Assembly (NCBI GenBank): GCA_964615765.1
Contig: CAZTQN010000011.1
Coordinates: forward strand, 1-64,000
Reading direction: 5' to 3'
DNA length: 64,000 nucleotides
DNA from: CAZTQN01 sp964615765
GTDB lineage: Bacteria > Planctomycetota > Phycisphaerae > Phycisphaerales > UBA1924
Notes under the pieces: generated by a model
What the model saw: the letters and a program-made list of their open reading frames with translations, nothing else
Databases searched by the model: none
What the model was told of the DNA's origin: nothing
Made by a program: the position numbers and the translations under genes
Shown: in pieces, positions 18,227 through 27,100 of the stretch
How positions within the stretch are numbered: the first letter of the stretch is position 1
Layout of the letters: the number at the start of each line of letters is the position of its first letter

Positions 18227-18614
18227 GGAACGATCCGCGTCGGCGCAGTCACCGCCCGCGGTCCTGTCCGCGCCGGTACCCACGCCGCATCGCACGATCG
18301 AAGACCCGCACAGACCGGCGGCGAGAACACCGCCCAGGCCGCAGGATGGGCCGTCGCCGTGCACTTTCACGCGCCTGCGAGGTAAGCTGACGGGCTAGGC
18401 CTTGAAAGTGACCCGGAACTCGCGTTCCTGCGCCCCGGCCGCGACATCGCGGCGTTGGGTCCCCCGCTCTTCACCTCCGGGTGAAGATTCGGCTGCACGA
18501 TGTAATATTAGGCCCCGCTCCCCGACATTCCAGCACCCGGAGCATCACCAACGCACGACGCGCCGTCGTCGGTCATCCGAGCAAAGCACACCGCCCCCGC
18601 CCGCCGCGAAGCAC

Positions 18615-19784
18615 TTACCCCCGCCGCATCTCCAAGATATCCGTCAACCCCTCCGCCTGATGGTCCGCGTGGTAGCTCGACCGCACCAAGGGCCCGCTCT
18701 CCACCACCTTGAACCCGCGACTGAGCCCCTCCGCCTTGTACATCGCAAACTGCTCCGGCGTCACCCACCGCTCGATCGGCAAGTGATTCCGCGTCGGCTG
18801 CAAGTACTGCCCGATCGTCAGGATGTCGCAGGATGGGGGAAGGGCCGAGGGCCGAGGGCCTAGGGCCCAGTCCGATCCATGTCCCTCCTCGGCCCTCGGC
18901 CCTCGGCCCTCGGCCCTGGTCTTCTCCACCACCTCATCCATCAACCCCAGCACTTCCTCGTCCCGCTCCCCGATCCCCACCATGATCCCCGTCTTCGCCA
19001 CCAGCCCCGCTTCCTTCACCCGCCGCAGCAGTTCCAGCGACCGGTCGAACTTCGCGCTCGGCCGCACCGCCGGGTACATCCGCCGGATCGTCTCCAGGTT
19101 GTGATTAATAATGTGCGGCTGGGCCGCCATCACCAACTCCAGCGCGTCCCAGTTCCCCTCAAAGTCCGGGATCAACACCTCCACGCTCATCCCCGGGCAC
19201 GCCTCGCGCGTCCGGACGATCGTCTCCGCCCAGATCGCCGCGCCCCCGTCCGCCAGCTCGTCCCGGTTCACGCTCGTGATCACGATGTGCTTGAGCTTCG
19301 CGTGCTCATACATCAGCGCCAGCGACTCGGCCACCCGCCGCGGCTCGTCCTTGTCAAGCGTCACCGGCCGCCCCGTCTTCACGTTGCAGAACCCGCACGA
19401 CCGCGTGCACGTGTCCCCAAGGATCATGATCGTCGCCACACCCCGGGCCCAGCACTCGCCCATGTTCGGGCAGCCGGCTTCCTGGCACACCGTGTGCAAC
19501 TTGTACTGATCAACGATTCCCTTCAGCCGCTCATACCCCGCCCCGCCCGGCACCTTCGCCCGCAGCCACGACGGCTTCTTCTTCAGCGACAACTGCTGCA
19601 CCGGCGCCTCGGCGTTGTTCAGCACCCGGTCGCTCAGGCTCAGCACCGGCTTGTCGACACGCTTGAGCGGATCGCCCCCCAGCGGCCTCGGGTGCCGCGG
19701 CCGCACCGGCGTCGACACACCCCCCGCGCTCCCAACGCCCCCATCCCCACCCGTCCCGCCGCGCTGCTCGCCAACATCATCCAT
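18615..19784 (-). CDS. lipA: Lipoyl synthase with an in-frame repeat insertion
   Basis: A radical-SAM enzyme inserting two sulfurs into octanoyl groups on lipoyl domains. Residues from ATG 19784 (389 aa): auxiliary cluster cysteines 100, 105 and 111 (CQEAGCPNMGEC) and radical-SAM cysteines 126, 130 and 133 (CTRSCGFC), plus the late SSYHAD motif. Family length is about 290-320; the excess is an N-terminal extension of about 60 residues and roughly 28 extra residues at about 289-317, between DEVVEK and CDILTIGQYLQPT. That insert is encoded by inverted heptanucleotide arrays and keeps the frame. All catalytic motifs are intact, so the gene is probably functional. The start is uncertain; the upstream region is C-rich. 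Confidence 0.9.
   Translation of the reverse strand: MDDVGEQRGGTGGDGGVGSAGGVSTPVRPRHPRPLGGDPLKRVDKPVLSLSDRVLNNAEAPVQQLSLKKKPSWLRAKVPGGAGYERLKGIVDQYKLHTVCQEAGCPNMGECWARGVATIMILGDTCTRSCGFCNVKTGRPVTLDKDEPRRVAESLALMYEHAKLKHIVITSVNRDELADGGAAIWAETIVRTREACPGMSVEVLIPDFEGNWDALELVMAAQPHIINHNLETIRRMYPAVRPSAKFDRSLELLRRVKEAGLVAKTGIMVGIGERDEEVLGLMDEVVEKTRAEGRGPRAEEGHGSDWALGPRPSALPPSCDILTIGQYLQPTRNHLPIERWVTPEQFAMYKAEGLSRGFKVVESGPLVRSSYHADHQAEGLTDILEMRRG
18842..18916. mobile_element. MITE-like inverted heptad element inside lipA
   Basis: Four 7-mers GGGCCGA, GGGCCGA, GGGCCTA, GGGCCCA (18842-18869) face four perfect TCGGCCC units (18889-18916) across a 19-nt centre, giving a long hairpin. The element reads through lipA without stop or frameshift and corresponds to the non-conserved residues about 289-317. 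The architecture is the same as the arms flanking the four-helix-bundle gene at 60358-60898, but without a gene. Calling it mobile is inference. Confidence 0.65.
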
Positions 19785-20188
19785 GGTCCACCATCGTAGG
19801 TACCCCCCACCCCCCTCCCCCCCAACCGACGCCCCACCCCTCCCACCCCCCGGACCCACCTGTCTTCGCACCGCCCAGAAAACCGATGGCCCGCCCCCCA
19901 CCTCTCCGGGCCCGCCATTCACGTCTCACCCGCCAACGACCGATAGCCTCTGCACGCACACCGACGATCGGGCCGCCGTGACACGCGCCCCGCCCGTCGA
20001 GCGTGCGCGCAAGCCCGGGCGGATTCTGTCACTTCGGCCTATCCTCTGCCCCTCGCCCGGGCGTGCGGCTTCCGGGTTCCCGCAGTCCGCGCTCGGCACC
20101 GTCTTCACCCGCCGACGCTCCGCCTGCGAACCCACTTCCCTGCCGCACGTACCCGCGGGGTAACGGCGGATTTCCCAGGAGAGCCTTG
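19785..20188. promoter_or_regulatory. Divergent intergenic region between lipA and the exopolysaccharide locus
   Basis: About 400 nt between the divergent starts of lipA and the Wza-like gene. The first part (19800-19860) is nearly pure C/A on the plus strand. ACGACCGATAGCC at 19936-19948 recurs exactly at 28748-28760 ahead of the Wzc-like gene, so it may be a shared control site. No confident -35/-10 pair is visible. Confidence 0.4.
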
Positions 20189-21805
20189 GTGGCGCACCCG
20201 AACCTTCTTCTCACCCCCAATCGGCTGCAACACACCCCCCGGCCGCCCGCGCGCCGTGCCGCCCGCCTCCTGGCCCGCGCCGGCCTCGCCGCGCTCGTCC
20301 CCGTCGTCTTCGCCGGGTGCGAGAGCGATTCCTTCCTTGATCCAAGCGTCACAGGCCGTTGGGAAGTCACCCCGACCGTCATGCCCATCCTCGACCGCCT
20401 CAGCGCCGTCGAAGACGAAGCCGGCGAACTCGTCGAGAGCACCCCCGTCACCACCGCGGACCTCATCCCCGAGCCCGACGAATACCGCCTCGCCGCCGGC
20501 GACACCGTCGAGGTCACCCTCCGCGACTTCTTCGAGATCGGCAAGGACGAAGTCTTCGTCCGCTCCGTCGACGGCCGCGGCAATATCGAACTCCCGCGCC
20601 TCCCCGCCGTCCGCGCCACCGGCCGCACCAGCCTCACGCTGCAAACCGCGATCGAAGACGCCATCCGCAACGCCCGCATAAAAGACAATCCCGTCGTCAT
20701 CGTGACCATCCAGGGCCAGCGCAAGCAGTCCTTCAGCGTCCTCGGCGCCGTCCGCGATCCCGGCTCGTTCTTCATCCCGAGCCCGGATTACCGCCTGCTC
20801 GAAGCCGTCACCGCCGCCGGCGGCGTCGACGAGAACATCGCCTACATCTACGTCATCCGCCAGATCCCGCTGACCGACGAGGCCGCCGGCGTTCTCCCGC
20901 CGCCCGAGCCCGTCGCCCCGCGCCCCGGCCCGCCCCGCGTCGCCCCGCCGCCGAGCACGCCCGACCAGCCCGCCGGCAACTCCGAAGACCTCCTCGAACT
21001 CATTGACGAGCTCTCCAAGCCCAAGTCCAACGGCGACAGCGGCTCTGCGCCCCCCTCCCCCGGCGCGCTCAGCGACGACCGCCTCGCTCTCAGCACCCGC
21101 CAGCCCGAAACCCCCGCCGAGAACGCCCCCGCCATCGACCTGCCCGACGCCCAATCCGGCGGCATGGTCCCCCCGCCGCCCACGCTCCCGAACGACGCCG
21201 GCTCACGCTCCGGCTGGATTTACCGCGACGGGCAGTGGGTCCGCTCCCGGTCCGCCACCGCGTCCGACCCCGCCTCAAACTCCGCCGACCCGGCCGCCCG
21301 CCGCCAACTCACCCAGCGCAAAATCCGCGTCCCCGTCCCGCGCCTTCTCGCCGGCGACGCCGACGTCAACATCGTCATCCGCCCCGGCGACGTCATCCGC
21401 GTCCCGCCGAACAAGTCCGGTCTGGTCTACTTCGGCGGTCAGGTCGCCCGCCCCGGCGTCATCGCCCTGCCCACCGAAGGCCGCCTGACGCTCCTCCGCG
21501 CCGTCGACTCCGTCGGCGGGCTCGCCAGCCTCGCCATCCCCGAGCGCACCGACCTCATGCGCGTCGTCGGCGAAGGCCGCCAGGCCACCATCCGCGTCAA
21601 CCTCCGCGCCATCGCCGAGCAGACCCAGCCCGACATCTACCTGAAGCCCGACGACCGCGTCAACGTCGGCACCAACTTCTTCGCCCTCCCCCTCGCCGTC
21701 CTTCGCGGCGGGTTCCGGGCTTCGTACGGGTTCGGGTTTATCCTGGACCGCAACTTCCAGGGCGACGTTTTCGGGCCTGACGAAGCCACCGGCTTCCGCA
21801 ACTGA
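20189..21805 (+). CDS. Wza-like polysaccharide export lipoprotein
   Basis: A 538-residue outer-envelope export protein. I chose GTG 20189 because AGGAG (20177-20181) is 7 nt upstream and the product then has a lipoprotein signal peptide with lipobox FAGC (Cys44). A polysaccharide-export (Poly_export) domain follows (DEYRLAAGDTVEVTL, about 110-190), then SLBB-type ligand-binding folds (SVLGAVRDPGSFFIP and later VYFGGQVARPGVIALP). Between them lies a Pro/Ser-rich low-complexity linker of about 130 residues. The role is export of exopolysaccharide across the outer membrane with the Wzc-like protein at 28914. It begins a run of plus-strand exopolysaccharide genes. Confidence 0.88.
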   Translation: MAHPNLLLTPNRLQHTPRPPARRAARLLARAGLAALVPVVFAGCESDSFLDPSVTGRWEVTPTVMPILDRLSAVEDEAGELVESTPVTTADLIPEPDEYRLAAGDTVEVTLRDFFEIGKDEVFVRSVDGRGNIELPRLPAVRATGRTSLTLQTAIEDAIRNARIKDNPVVIVTIQGQRKQSFSVLGAVRDPGSFFIPSPDYRLLEAVTAAGGVDENIAYIYVIRQIPLTDEAAGVLPPPEPVAPRPGPPRVAPPPSTPDQPAGNSEDLLELIDELSKPKSNGDSGSAPPSPGALSDDRLALSTRQPETPAENAPAIDLPDAQSGGMVPPPPTLPNDAGSRSGWIYRDGQWVRSRSATASDPASNSADPAARRQLTQRKIRVPVPRLLAGDADVNIVIRPGDVIRVPPNKSGLVYFGGQVARPGVIALPTEGRLTLLRAVDSVGGLASLAIPERTDLMRVVGEGRQATIRVNLRAIAEQTQPDIYLKPDDRVNVGTNFFALPLAVLRGGFRASYGFGFILDRNFQGDVFGPDEATGFRN

Positions 21806-21841
21806 CCCGCTGACCCGCCGACCCACGTCTCGCTGACCCAC
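21803..21841. repeat. Degenerate octanucleotide array at the 3' end of the Wza-like gene
   Basis: TGACCCGC, TGACCCGC, CGACCCAC, GTCTCGC and TGACCCAC follow in tandem, and the first TGA is the gene's stop codon. It resembles in style, but not in exact period, the heptad arrays at other gene ends. Confidence 0.55.
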
Positions 21842-22232
21842 ACCTCCGCCGCACCGCCCGCCCAGATGCGGGCGCATCCTTCGACCCGGGCCCCGCACCG
21901 CCCGGCCGCGGCGTGCCGTCCCCGCCACTGGCCCAGGATCGCCCCGGTCCTCACCCCGCTTGCCCGCCTTCCGGACGCGCCGGGTTGGCCTCGGGCGTGA
22001 ACCGGCAACAATGCCGGTCGTAGGAGGGGGCACTCCCCGAAGCCGATGCCCCGGGCGATTCATCGGCGCTCCCGGATCGCCGAAGATCTTGCGAACCCGA
22101 TCACCGGCCGACCGGCCCCCCTACCTTCTCCCCCCTCCTTCCGTTCCCATCTTCCCTGTCCTACCACCCTCCCAGCCCATACTCCTTTCTCTCCCTCGTT
22201 CAGACCCGCTCACCCAACGGCCCACCAGCACC
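21842..22232 (+). promoter_or_regulatory. Structured leader upstream of the exosortase gene
   Basis: This gene-free stretch holds the perfect hairpin ACCGGCA-ACAA-TGCCGGT at 22001-22018. Close after it come a GGGG/CCCC pairing near 22026-22040 and a GCCGATG...CATCGGC stem at about 22040-22066. The clustering of stems looks like a folded 5' leader. I do not recognise a known riboswitch class. The last 100 nt before the GTG are pyrimidine-rich with no clear Shine-Dalgarno. Confidence 0.4.
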
Positions 22233-23216
22233 GTGTCGACCGCCACCGCCAACACCGCCTCGACGATCAAGGCCCAGAGCGTGCTCGCGCGCGTCTCCGC
22301 TCCCGCCAATCTCGTCGTCATCGGCGTGCTCACCGCCGCGTTCATCCTCCTCTTCCACAACTGGTTCTTCGCCCAGCACCTGCACTCCTGGGGCAGCGGC
22401 GATTGGTCGCACGCCTACTTCGTTCCCCTCGTCAGCCTCTATCTCCTCTGGCAGCACCGCCGCCAGCTCGACCGCGTCCGCCTGCAGACGTATTGGCCCG
22501 GCCTCTTGGCCATGCTCACGGGCGTGTTCAGCTACGTCTACTTCATCGCCGGCTTCCCCAACCACTTCGGCCAGGGCCTCGCCCTCATCCTCACGCTCTT
22601 CGGCCTGGTCCTGCTCATGCTCGGGCCCAAGGCGATGGAACTCTGCTTCTTCCCCATCGCCTACCTCATCTTCGCCGTCACGCTCCCGGAAAAGGTCATG
22701 AACGCCGTGACCTGGCCCCTGCAGAACCTCGCCGCCCAGGGCGGCTACGTCATGCTCAACACCTTCGGCGTGCGCACCGACATCACCGGCAACGTCCTGA
22801 CGGTCTACGACTCCAAACTCAACGCCTACCCGCTCAACGTCGCCGAGGCCTGCTCCGGCATGCGCATGCTCATCGCCTTCCTCGCGCTCGCCGGGGCCGT
22901 CGCCCTCGTCGGCACGCGCGAGTGGTGGAAGCGCGTCATCCTGCTCGCCCTCGCCGGGCCCGTCGCGCTGTTCATCAACATGGTCCGCGTCGCGGTGCTG
23001 GGCGTGCTCTCGCTGCTGGACACGCGCCTCGCCGGGGGCGAGGCCCACATGTTCATCGGCACGCTCCTGCTCATCCCCGGCTTCGCCCTGTTCATGCTCA
23101 TCCTGCTGGCCCTGAACAAGGCCGTGCCCGAGAGCAAGCCCGAGCCGCTGGCCGCGCCGTCCAACACCATCACGCCCGGCCCCGCCGTCGCCGGGGGAGG
23201 CTCGCTCGCCCAATGA
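22233..23216 (+). CDS. Exosortase (EpsH family)
   Basis: A 327-residue polytopic membrane protein of the exosortase/archaeosortase family, cysteine transpeptidases that process C-terminal sorting signals and are often tied to exopolysaccharide loci. The family catalytic triad is visible: Cys207 in AEACSGMRML, Arg252 in NMVRVAV and His272 in EAHMFIG. About eight hydrophobic segments are present. I chose GTG 22233; upstream in-frame codons give a Pro-rich non-membrane sequence. Its stop overlaps the start of the EpsI-like gene (ATGA). No PEP-CTERM substrate was recognised in the window. Confidence 0.9.
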   Translation: MSTATANTASTIKAQSVLARVSAPANLVVIGVLTAAFILLFHNWFFAQHLHSWGSGDWSHAYFVPLVSLYLLWQHRRQLDRVRLQTYWPGLLAMLTGVFSYVYFIAGFPNHFGQGLALILTLFGLVLLMLGPKAMELCFFPIAYLIFAVTLPEKVMNAVTWPLQNLAAQGGYVMLNTFGVRTDITGNVLTVYDSKLNAYPLNVAEACSGMRMLIAFLALAGAVALVGTREWWKRVILLALAGPVALFINMVRVAVLGVLSLLDTRLAGGEAHMFIGTLLLIPGFALFMLILLALNKAVPESKPEPLAAPSNTITPGPAVAGGGSLAQ

Positions 23217-24109
23217 ACGCTTCGCTCCGCAACCCCGCGTTCCTGGCCGGGGCCGCCGTGCTGCTGATCTCGGCGGTCGCGCTCAACTACGCCGTCGCCG
23301 CCCTGAAGTGGAACCTGCGCAAGCTCCCCATCGAGGCCGAGCAGAAGACCCAGGCCCTCCCCGCCGAGACGCGCTCGTGGAAGTCCGTCCACGAGTGGCG
23401 CGAGTCCGCCGAGGTCGTCGAAGAACTCGGCACGGAAAACTACCTCAACCGCATCTACAAGCGCGTTGTTGAGGGCGACACTGAGTCCGAGCCCGAGACC
23501 CTGCAGGTCCACCTCGCGTACTACACCGGCATGGTCGACACCGTCCCCCACGTGCCCGAGCGGTGCATGGTCGGCGGCGGGTGGACCATCGCCTCCGGCG
23601 GCGGCGCCCAGATCGTCCGCGTCCCCCTCGACCTCGCCCGCTGGTCCATCGACCGCGACGCCACCAAGGAGTTCGCCTCCGACGAGTCGCCCATCTACCG
23701 CGCCCGCCTCCAGAACGCCCTCAGCGCCCGCCTCCCACGCGGCATCGAGAACCTCAGCCTCAACTGCACCACCTTCGAACGCCCCGGCAGCGCCGACCGC
23801 ATGGTCGCCGGCTACTTCTTCATCGCCAACGGCGGGCTCTCCTCCACCGCCGAGGGCGTCCGCCTGCTCGCCTTCGACCTCCGCTCCGACTACGCCTTCT
23901 ACCTCAAGGTCCAGGTCTCCAGCTCGCGCGTCCGCACCGCCGAAGAACTCGCCGCCCTCGCCGCCGACTTCCTGCAGGAAATGCTCCCGGAAATCATGGC
24001 GTGCGTGCCCGACTGGATCGAAGTCCAGCGCGGGCGCTACCCCGACGACAACCCCAACCGCAAGAACGCCGACCAGGCCGCCCGAACCGCGTCCCGCGCG
24101 GGCGTCTGA
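23213..24109 (+). CDS. EpsI-like exosortase-associated protein (DUF3485)
   Basis: A 298-residue protein with one N-terminal membrane anchor (FLAGAAVLLISAVALNYAVA) and a periplasmic domain of the EpsI/DUF3485 family. Cys118 lies in VPERCMVGGGW, the position of the conserved H/C-x-PGGGW-type motif. EpsI is usually fused to or encoded next to EpsH exosortases; here the two overlap by four bases, so they are translationally coupled. The C-terminal part is charged and hydrophilic. Its molecular role in exopolysaccharide production is not established. Confidence 0.83.
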   Translation: MNASLRNPAFLAGAAVLLISAVALNYAVAALKWNLRKLPIEAEQKTQALPAETRSWKSVHEWRESAEVVEELGTENYLNRIYKRVVEGDTESEPETLQVHLAYYTGMVDTVPHVPERCMVGGGWTIASGGGAQIVRVPLDLARWSIDRDATKEFASDESPIYRARLQNALSARLPRGIENLSLNCTTFERPGSADRMVAGYFFIANGGLSSTAEGVRLLAFDLRSDYAFYLKVQVSSSRVRTAEELAALAADFLQEMLPEIMACVPDWIEVQRGRYPDDNPNRKNADQAARTASRAGV

Positions 24110-24154
24110 TCCACACAGTTCCTCCCGTCCCCGCTTCACAGGCACCGCACACTT

Positions 24155-27100
24155 ATGGCAGCACGAGTCAATACCCGGTTTGTCGCGATCCTCGCCGTCG
24201 TCCTGGTCGGACTGATGGGCGTTACCGCGTTCATCGCCTACCAGGCCCTGCAGAAGAGTGCCGACGACCTGATCCAAGCCGGCGACCAGGCCGCGCAGGC
24301 CGGCGAGTGGGACAAGGCCGTCGGCTTCTACGCCAAGGCCGTCAACAAGGACCAGCGCAACGCCGTCTGGATCGAGCGCTGGCTCGCGGCGATGCAGAAG
24401 ATCACGCCCAAGACCCGGGCCGCATACCAGGACCAGTACGCCGGGCAGTACCTCACCGCCCTCCGCGCCGCCATCGAGGCCGACCGCACCAACGTCAAGG
24501 TCTTCGAGCGCTTCCTCGAAGAACGCCTGAAGCTCACCCGCCTCTCGGGCAACGCGCTCAGCAACTGGGAAGCCTTCGACCGCCTCGTCACCGAGTCGCT
24601 CAAGGACTTCCAGGGCAAGGACGAAGACCGCAAGCGCCTCCGCCGCTATCAGGGCATCGCCAAGGCCGGCATCGTTCAGACCAAGGCGGACATCAAGGAA
24701 GACGCCGTCAAGGCGGCCCTGACGGAACTGGAAGTGGCCCTCTCCGCCGACCCGAAGGACTGGCTGTGCGCTGTGCTCGCGTCGGACATGGAACTGACGC
24801 TCGCCGAACTGGCCCGCAAGCGCGACGACGACCAGGCCCGCACGCAGATGCAGGCGGCGTCCAAGTCGCGCCTCGAAGCGTTCATCCGCGACCACGCCCC
24901 GGCCCCGGTCCCGCGCTTCCGCCTGCTCGTGCAGGAAGTCGCCGACGCGGCCCGCGCGTACCGCGAATCGCCCCAGGCCGACAAGAGCCCCTTCCCCGGC
25001 CCCGCCCTCCTGCGTGAGCGCGCCCCGGCCGTCAAGACCATCGTGCAGGAACTCCGCGCCCTCCCGGCCGACCGCGTCGACCCCGACGCGACGGTCAACA
25101 TCGCCGTGCTCGTGCTCGACGCGTTCACCGGGCTCGAACCGGCCGACCCCGCGTGGGACGCCGGCAAGGTCTCCGCCGAACTCATGGAACTGGCCCGCAA
25201 GGCCCGCCCGGAAGACGCCGCCTCGATCGACTTCGCCGAAGCCTCCGTCCTCGCCGCCCGCGGCAAGTTCGAAGACGCCGACGCGATCTTCAAGCGCATC
25301 GTCGCCGCGCCCGACCTGCCCCTCAGCCTCGCCGGCTATCGCCTGATCGTCGACCTGCGGGCCCGCGCCCTGCAGGCCAGCGGCGAGATGCTCTTCACCC
25401 GCTGGCGCCAGGCCACCACCGCCGAAGAACGCACCGCCCTGCAGAAGCGCTACGAAGAAGTCCGCGCCGACCTCGCCTCCCGCATCGGCGAGACCGACCC
25501 GTCCATGCTCGCCATGGACGCCCGCGGCCTGATGATGCGCGGCGACCTCGCCGCCGCTCGTACCGCCGCCACCCGCTTCAACGACCTCGACAACCGCCAA
25601 AGCCTCCAGATGATCATGTTCGAGGCGGACCTCTCCGCCCGCACCGGCAACACCGGCCGCGCCCGCCAGCTCTACACCGAGGTCCTCACCCAGGCCCCCA
25701 CCAACCTCGAAGCCATCCTCCGCCTCGCCGACATCGAGGCCAACCAGGGCAACATCCCCGAAGTCACCCGCCTCCTGCAGATGGCCACCACCATCGACCC
25801 CAACAACACGCAGATCCGCGAGATCCGCGACCGCGCCAAGGAACTGCAGACCGGCGGCAACGACCCCGTCCTCAAGGCCCTCCGCGAAGCCCAGCTCAAG
25901 GCCGAAGGCATCGAGGGCGACATCCCCGGCGCGCTCCAGATCATCCGCACGGCCCTTGACCAGCGCCCGGCCGACCCGGTCCTCTCCCTCGCCGCGGCGC
26001 AGCTCCTGCTCCGCCAGGGAGACCGCGCCGAAGCCCGCCGCCTCATCACCGAGTCGATGGCGATCCACACCAACGACCAGCGCCTCATCGCCGCCAGCCG
26101 CTCGCTCGAGGGCGACAACAACCTCGAGGCCCAGCTCGGCGCCATCGACAACGCCCCCGTGACCGACCTGCAGAAGGCCCTGGCCCGCTACGAGGTGTAC
26201 GCCAAGGCCGACCAGATGGACAAGGCCCGCGCCGAACTGGCCAAGGCCAAGGCCATCGCGCCGGAAGACCCGCTGGTCGTGGAAGCCCTCTTCCAGGACG
26301 CCGTCCGCACGGCCAACGCCGAAGAGCTCGATCGCCTGGTCAAGATCGCCGAGCAGCGCAACATCGACCAGCTCGACGGCCGCCTCTTCCAAGCCCGCCG
26401 CCAGATCGCCCTCAAGCGCTACGAAGACGCCGCGGCGACCCTCCGCGAAGCGCTCAATAAGGACCGCTTCAACGTCCTGGCCCTGCGCCTCCTGGGCCTG
26501 CTGCTGATCGACCAGCGCGACTTCCCCGCCGCCGCCGACATCCTCAAGCGCGCCTACGAGATCAACCCCAACGACCCGCCCACCAACAAGGCCTTCATCC
26601 GCGCCCTGGTCCTCGCCGGGCGCACCGCCGAGGGCCTCACCGTCGCCCGCGACAACGAGAAGCGCCTGGGCGGCGACAAGGAGTTCGCCGAACTGCTGCT
26701 GCAGCTCGAATCCGAAGCGCCGGGCGGCAACCGCCAGCGCGCCATCGAGATCCGCAAGACCCTCGCCGAGCGCAACCCCGACGACATCACCAACAAGGGC
26801 CAGCTCGCGGCCCTGCTCATCAACGAGTCCCGCTTCGACGAGGCCCGCCCGCTCATCGAATCGCTCCGCACCGCCCGCCCGGACGACCCCGCCGTGCTGG
26901 AGCTCGACGCCGGCCTCAAGGCCGCCAGCGGCGACATCCCCGGCGCCCAGAAGACCTTCGAAGAGTTCATCGAGCGCCAGCCCGAGGACAAGCGCAGCCC
27001 GCGCGTGTTCATCAACGCCGCCGCGATGCTGACCCGCTTCGGACAGATCGACGCCGCCCGCGCCCTGCTCGACTCGGGCCGCAAGTACCAGGACCCCAAG

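Noticed and set aside
22001..22066. Leader stems considered as a GEMM (cyclic di-GMP) riboswitch
   Set aside because: The characteristic conserved GGxAAACC and GCAAAGCC segments are not present.
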